Shown piece after piece: positions 58,567-64,000 of a DNA stretch of 64,000 bases (position 1 is the first letter of the stretch; each line of letters starts with the position of its first letter). Location of the stretch: positions 35,878,668 through 35,942,667 of the forward strand of contig CP141145.1 of the NCBI GenBank assembly GCA_035235625.1, given 5' to 3'. The notes below the pieces were generated by a model, which searched no databases, was not told the DNA's origin, and worked only from the letters and a program-made list of their open reading frames with translations. A program made the position numbers and the translations under genes. The DNA is from Saururus chinensis. Lineage: Eukaryota > Streptophyta > Magnoliopsida > Piperales > Saururaceae.

Positions 58567-59761
58567 GTAAATAAAGAATGCTGCTATTTCCCCCCCAACA
58601 TATGCTAAGAGCCCCCCATACTTTTAACACCCCGTTAAAACTTTAAAAATTACTCCCACAAGCCCCTCTCTACCATAATAATATTTTAAAATAAGAAATT
58701 CCTCGTACTCAGGCCACAGCCGCCGCTGGCAATGGTGGCAACTGCAATGACAACTACGACAAGTCGACAACGACGCCCCCTCCTCTTCTCAGCCCATTCC
58801 CCTCATTCCATTTCTTCATTTATCTGTTCTCCAACTCAGCCAGCCCATGTAAGCTTACTGGGATGATGACGATCTGACCCTGGTTCGAGCCTGCACCGAG
58901 GGTCCCCAAGAGAGCCTGGTTGGGCTTCCAAAAATCGCAGGGTCTCCTCGTGTGTGGAAATCATACCTCCTCTAGCTTCTGCTCTCGCTAACTTCTGTTC
59001 TCTAGCTAACTTATGATCTTCTCCACACTCATTTGGCAGTTTTTCTTCTCGATTTGCAAAAGACCTTCTGTCATCTGAGGACTCGGGCGACCTACTTGTT
59101 TCATCGAGTTCGGATCTTGTGCTTGGAGAGCCCTTGCTCTATCCAACATTCTTTGATTTTATTTTGAATATTAGTTTCATGTTTTGGTTTGGATTTTGAG
59201 GGTTTTATGTTCTCTCTGGGGCAGGATTAATTGCAAATCGAGTTTTTCATATGAAAATTGTTGCTGATGTGAAAGTCTGCAGCTTGACCTTGTTCAAGGG
59301 CTCTTGGCCATGCACTTCCATCTCTGCATTTTTATGCTCATTTCGGCAATGATGACGTTCCCTTTCCTGTTTGTCTCCAAGCTTGACCTCACGGAGTTCT
59401 TTTCTATGAACTCCAGCAACTGTATCTTCAGTCAGAACTCTGCTCCTGGGAAGTATTTTAAGCTTTTCGCCTTTTATGCCTTCTCCATGCAAGGCGGATG
59501 TCAATGTACGATGACTAGATATTTGCTGCTAAAGAAAATAAAAAAAAGTCACTGGCCGACAATCGCCGGCGATCGATCACCGGCCGCCGATGCCCAAGAA
59601 GAAAGGGAAGGGAAGGGAAGGGAAGGACGTTGGGGTGTCCACTAAGCAAAATAGTGGGTGGTGCATGGGGGTCCTTAGCAATAAGAAAATACCACTTTTT
59701 GTTCTATTTTGGGGGGTAATGAGCATATGTTGGGGGGGAAATAGCATCGTTCGTAAATAAA
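58567..59761. mobile_element. Mutator-like element with possible captured sequence
   Basis: The element spans 58576-59752, with perfect 9-bp duplications GTAAATAAA at 58567-58575 and 59753-59761. The terminal inverted repeats are long and well conserved: GAATGCTGCTATTTCCCCCC and GAACGATGCTATTTCCCCCC, continuing through CCAACATATGCT. The ends resemble the 9624 and 25995 family (GAATGTGGCTATTT). The interior differs, is less repetitive (about 58850-59510) and has no transposase, so it may be a captured host fragment (Pack-MULE). The source gene was not recognised. Confidence 0.85.
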
Positions 59762-61800
59762 TTATAAAAAATCTACCTGTCCTTTGTATTATAGGTCATG
59801 TGAGACCTTTAGCCGCTGAGTAGGAGAAAGTGCTAGACAACTTCTAAGCCTTGGCATACGAATAACTAATTTGGGTTTAGGATTTATGGAAGATTTACAT
59901 ACGCTAATTTGTGAGTGTGACTTATAGAGGAGGTGTGACTCATTGAGTTTGAAAATATTTGTGGGATCCGGAGCGGAGCCTTATAGAGCTTCTCAGCTAA
60001 TTTCTGGATGACCTCCAAGTAGCCAAATTCCACGGCAATGCATCATCACAGAGGGGCGGTCAAGCTGGCTACTCGCTGCTCCCTTCTCCGGTGGGGACGC
60101 TAGACCAAGCAGTGTTTTTAAAATTGATCTAGACGCTAACCCGGATTGGTGACTGCGTTTAGGGTTTTTCAGTTCAGCTAGGCATAAATCCGGTTTAATT
60201 GAACTGGAATTTAACCGGAAAATGACTTGGCCTGGAAAGCCGACCAGGAACCGGGTTTAACCGGCTAGACCGAGTCGGTTTTTAAAACAATGAGAGGCCA
60301 AGCCAACCACCCTTCTGCTCCCTTCTCCCTTTTCTTCTTCCCTCTTCCAGTCCCCTCGCCCCTTTCTTCTCTATTTCCACTTTCTTTCTCTCCTCCGTCT
60401 CCACCCTCTCGTCCTTTGACGATCCACAGTTTCCGCCTCCATCCTCATTTGTTCTCCTCCTTTCCTCCTTTCTTTGTTTAGTGCCTCATTGTCCTCCTTG
60501 TATAGCCCCAGTGATTCATTTATATCCATGGTTTCTGCTTATATGGCCACCCCTTGGCCCCTTTCCTCGCAATTCCCAACTTGTTACTCCATTCCTTGAC
60601 AATGCTTGTCCCCTCTACTACTACCGTTCTCTTCCTTTGCTCACTGGTTGTGCCCTCTCTGCCCCCTTGCAAATGTGGTAGATGGCTTTGTACGTTCAAC
60701 TCGTGCGATTGTTGGTGACGGCTCCAGCAAGAGTCAGCAGCTTTTGGTCTCTAGATTTTCTTTTTCTTTTTCTTGTTCTTGTTGCTCGCTTTGGGCACCC
60801 ATGGCTTGCTAGATTGCCTTTCTCTCACCTCTTAATGAAGCACAGTGTAATTTTGCATTGCACCTATCATTGGTGCGTGTGCATGGTGGATTACTTATCT
60901 AGTTTGCCTTTTGTTTTTGGTTGTCTACTTCATTAGTCTCTCGTACACTGTCTTTGTTTAGTGTTCAAGGTTAGTGTCGAAAAAAATGAAAGGTTCAGGT
61001 AAAGATGTAGACAAGGGAAATGATAGGCACACTGTTGTAATGTTTTTTTGTCCACATCCTTTAGGTCTCCATCTCAGTGATAAGGCATGCCACTTGGTAT
61101 TTCTGGATTCGACTTGACCCAAACCGAGCCGAATAGATTCTTTAATTTTAATTATATAGTAATTGGGCCATGTTTGGGTTTTAAATTATTACTGAAAGAC
61201 CAAATTGGATCGGGTTTGGGTTTTACCTTATCCGACCATAACCTGACCCAAATAAGATGCACATTTTGTATAAGTAAGTTACAATTAATGTTTTTATTCT
61301 ATTAAAAATTATGTATAATTTAAAGTTTTAAATTAAGTAGCATCTTTTTTCAACAATTTGAGGTCAATCGTATTAAATTTACGAAAAAAATTGAAGTTGC
61401 TCAAGTGAGATGTAAATAATATTAACAGATTCTAATATAGGATGAATTTGATGTTAAATAAAATGAAAAAATCATATTAGAAGAAACTAAAATCCAATTC
61501 AATTCGATCTGGTCTGATTATAAACCCATCCCAAAACTAGCAATGAGTTTTGAACCCTGCCCAAACCCGATCTACTGCCAACACTATAAGCACTGATCTC
61601 ATTCACTCTGCTGGACCGAACCAGCGTCCAGAGAAGATCTAAAAACCCTAGTTTTTCCGCCCTTTTTTCGATATCTCCAAAGTTCAAACATTTTCTTCCC
61701 CTTATCTGGCCTTGACACATAACGCATTCGGTTGAGCTAACCCCCCTCGGTTTCATCGAGCCCCTTATAATCGAGTCACCAGCTGCTCGACAAAATACCG
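59762..61800. other. Spacer upstream of MOD1
   Basis: A small element at 60110-60292 has near-inverted ends (CAGTGTTTTTAAAA and TTTTTAAAACAATG) around CCGG-rich short repeats and may be a MITE; no duplication was confirmed. A pyrimidine-rich tract spans 60310-60450. Sequence near 61085-61260 and 61500-61580 (GACCCAAAC, CAAACCCGAT) recalls the hAT-type repeats but lacks ends. Confidence 0.4.
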
Positions 61801-62634
61801 CTGATAAGAACGAGGTGGAGACTGGGTTCCACCTATTTCTAGTCTAGCTACGGAGAAATTAGCTCCAAGCTCCAGGATCTTACGCTCCGGGAAGGTGAGA
61901 TTCGGCTGAAGATGTTTGCCTCTGATAAAGGCCTTGCTTTTGCTCGTTTTAATGATTTCTCATGCGTCATTTTAGTGTGCTTGGGTTGTACCAGTTGCTG
62001 CGATTTGTTTCATTCTCGTCGAGCAATGCTCTTTGACAGAATGTTGATTGATTTGCATTTAGGCGCTCTGGCTTGTGATAAGACCTCTGCGTAGATTGTG
62101 TTTATTAGCTGTTAATTTCGTTTTTTGGGATCTGTCCCAAGTTTTTGGCTTTTGAATTCGCCGCAAGTGGAAATGTGGTAAGTTTGGTCCTAGAACGCGT
62201 CCGTTTCCCGGGCATTTGTTATCTTTAGATTTCATCACGCTGCCTGCTTAGCTGCAAGGATGGATCGTACTTAGAGAAGCTATTACTTTTTTCTCTTCTT
62301 CCTTTTTCGTCAAGTCTTATGTTGAAATTGTCGTCCGTAAGAGTAATGCCGTTGTGGCAGTTGCTTGATTAGGTGTTTTTGCACATTGCTTCGGGTTTCA
62401 GCCTTTTCCTTTGGTCGGTCATGTTTCAAAATATCGATGTCCAAATTTGTGGTAAAAACTGTGATAATTTACTGTTATTATCTCAGTCATCTCAGAGTTG
62501 AGAACGGGCCTCTTCTTCTTCTTTTCTTTAATCAAAGCTTCTGTAGTATGGAAAGGTTTCCTCTTGCAGGGTATTTTAGAGATTGAGCAATGTACATTGT
62601 GAATCACTTTGGTCCTTCTGTTGTTTGTTTGCAG
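61800..62634 (+). promoter_or_regulatory. MOD1 5' leader exon and leader intron
   Basis: A probable non-coding first exon ends at GGGAAG (61894) before GTGAGA. The next acceptor is TTTGCAG at 62628-62634, 39 bases before the coding ATG. This implies a 740-base 5'-UTR intron. Its start is rich in T and CTC, as in leader introns that raise expression. The upstream end of the leader exon is not defined. Confidence 0.5.
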
Positions 62635-62673
62635 ATTCTGTTTTCTGTTAGCTTTACTTTTCTACGTTTGGGA

Positions 62674-63670
62674 ATGGCGTCAATGGCTGCTCCAGGACTA
62701 CAAATGGCAGCAACAAGGCCATGCATCTCTTCTTCCCGCCAAATTTGCAAAGCAGGTTGGGTTGCTTTAGGTGATAAGAAAGCAGAGCTGCACACCAACC
62801 TTAAAAGCTCTTCTCATATTGCTTCCGTCAGACCTTTTGCTCGTAACATTAGTACCACTCAAACGAAATTTGGTTCTGTTGCGACAAGAGCACTTTCGGG
62901 TACCAGTGAAAAGGGAGCCACTTCAGGGTTGCCTATTGATCTTAAAGGTTGGTCACGTCACCTTTTAACAACATCTCTCTGGAATGGCTTTGGTTGTTTT
63001 GGATAATTAATAATTATATTCTGGTTTAACCGTGCATAATATTATTAGTTTAGTCTCTGATTATTTTGTTATCAGGGAAAAGAGCTTTTATTGCCGGGAT
63101 AGCTGATGACAATGGATATGGCTGGGCAATTGCAAAATCTCTTGCTGCTGCTGGCGCAGAAATCCTTGTTGGCACATGGGTGCCGGTATGCATCATGATG
63201 GCTTTAAATCTTAGCTTTTCGTTTTCACAACTTTTGAGTGTTTCCCTAATGCTAAGAATTTTTCTTGTCAAGGCTTTGAACATTTTTGAAACAAGCTTGA
63301 GACGTGGGAAGTTTGACGAATCTCGTGTGTAGGAACCTATTTTGTTTCTCTCATTTGTTATTATCTTATCAAGATAAAAAATTCATATGTCTAGTAGCAT
63401 TTGGCTGAACTTATGCTTTGGGCGTGACAGGTTACCAGATGGTTCTTTGATGGATATAGCGAAAGTATATGCTCTGGATGCAGTTTATGATAGTCCAGAA
63501 GATGTACCTGAAGATGTAATACCATCAATTTTATTTGTTCACTATATTCTTCTTGCACTCTGCTGTTGCTAATTGAGCACTATTTGCTATATTCTAAGTT
63601 GTTTGTGTCTGTTTTGATTCAGGTCAAAACAAACAAACGCTATGCAGGAGCATCAAATTGGACCGTAAAG
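62674..63670 (+). CDS. MOD1: Plastid enoyl-ACP reductase (NADH), 5' part, runs off the window
   Basis: The enzyme performs the last reduction of each cycle of plastid type II fatty-acid synthesis, converting trans-2-enoyl-ACP to acyl-ACP with NADH. Five coding exons are visible: 62674-62947, 63076-63185, 63273-63328, 63431-63515, 63623-63670, giving 191 residues. The first 70 or so ([20 protein letters not shown] onward, rich in S, T and basic residues) form a chloroplast transit peptide. The Rossmann start reads [19 protein letters not shown], followed by [37 protein letters not shown] and the plant-specific segment [13 protein letters not shown]. The catalytic Tyr and Lys exons lie beyond 64000. 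The last exon ends at a GTATAC donor, and 63671-64000 is intron. Confidence 0.95.
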
Positions 63671-64000
63671 GTATACTAATATACGTAAAAGTTATTCCAA
63701 ACTTTGGTCACGATGTTTTTTACTGTACCTGTGTTTTCGGATGATGCTTCAGTTGCTGCGAAGGTTTTCTTTTAAGATTGTCTCTTAAGGATGGACTGGC
63801 TAAAAACGCCTTAGGGAAAACTGAATAAAGAAGAAAATCTGGTTATGTTTACCACATAAAGAAATTGCAAAGAAGCATACATCAATGCACTAGTGGGAGC
63901 AGCAGTTAATGATTTATGAGTAAGAACTAAGAATTTCTAGTCAGAGTTTCATATAGGTAAAGTTTATTTCGAACAAAACTGGCTACTAAGTGAAGTTTTA

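Noticed and set aside
60110-60292. Small MITE with CAGTGTTTTTAAAA ends
   Set aside because: The ends look inverted, but the flanking 8-mers do not match, so it is not called as a separate bounded element.

Overview
The window is plant nuclear DNA, almost certainly from a flowering plant. It holds split genes with short exons and AT-rich GT-AG introns, all encoding plant proteins, separated by long AT-rich stretches full of degenerate DNA transposons and LTR fossils. I cannot name the species. Exons below were assembled by eye from reading frame, splice signals and remembered family sequences. For all six multi-exon genes the assembled pieces keep frame across every junction.

Layout: (1) 644-845, minus: first coding exon of a DUF1068 protein that runs off the left edge. 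(2) 1921-7030, minus: a complete 11-exon OSCA1/CSC1-type osmosensing calcium channel (769 aa) with a probable leader intron and a promoter near 8.0 kb. (3) 8.1-11.3 kb: spacer with a strong hairpin, a hAT remnant and a Mutator-like element with a perfect 9-bp target duplication. (4) 11283-18469, minus: complete meiotic axis gene ASY1 (603 aa, 22 coding exons). (5) 18.5-27.6 kb: repeats, including a copia LTR with primer-binding site, a 3.4-kb solo LTR flanked by ATAAC, and Mutator-like copies. (6) 27593-29041, minus: an intronless CYP74 hydroperoxide lyase. (7) 29-36.4 kb: two hAT elements with 8-bp duplications, a nested Stowaway-like MITE and a 1.1-kb fold-back element. (8) 36421-41834, minus: a complete GT14/core-2 branching-enzyme-like glycosyltransferase (381 aa, 10 exons). 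(9) 42-49.5 kb: repeats, including a CpG-rich LTR in minus orientation. (10) 49545-55319, plus: complete condensin subunit CAP-H (671 aa, 13 exons). (11) 57031-57609, plus: a DUF4408/DUF761 membrane protein. (12) 58576-59752: a MULE with possible captured sequence. (13) from about 61.8 kb, plus: the first five coding exons of plastid enoyl-ACP reductase (MOD1), continuing past the right edge.

The genes do not form a pathway. Two act on chromosome structure (ASY1 in the meiotic axis, CAP-H in condensin) and two in plastid lipid metabolism (MOD1 in fatty-acid synthesis, hydroperoxide lyase in oxylipins), but they lie tens of kilobases apart and this is probably chance. I found no clearly new biological system. 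The best leads are the isolated closure-motif exon of ASY1, a predicted GC-AG intron in CAP-H with a stop just inside it, the long fold-back locus, and the well-bounded MULE and hAT families.
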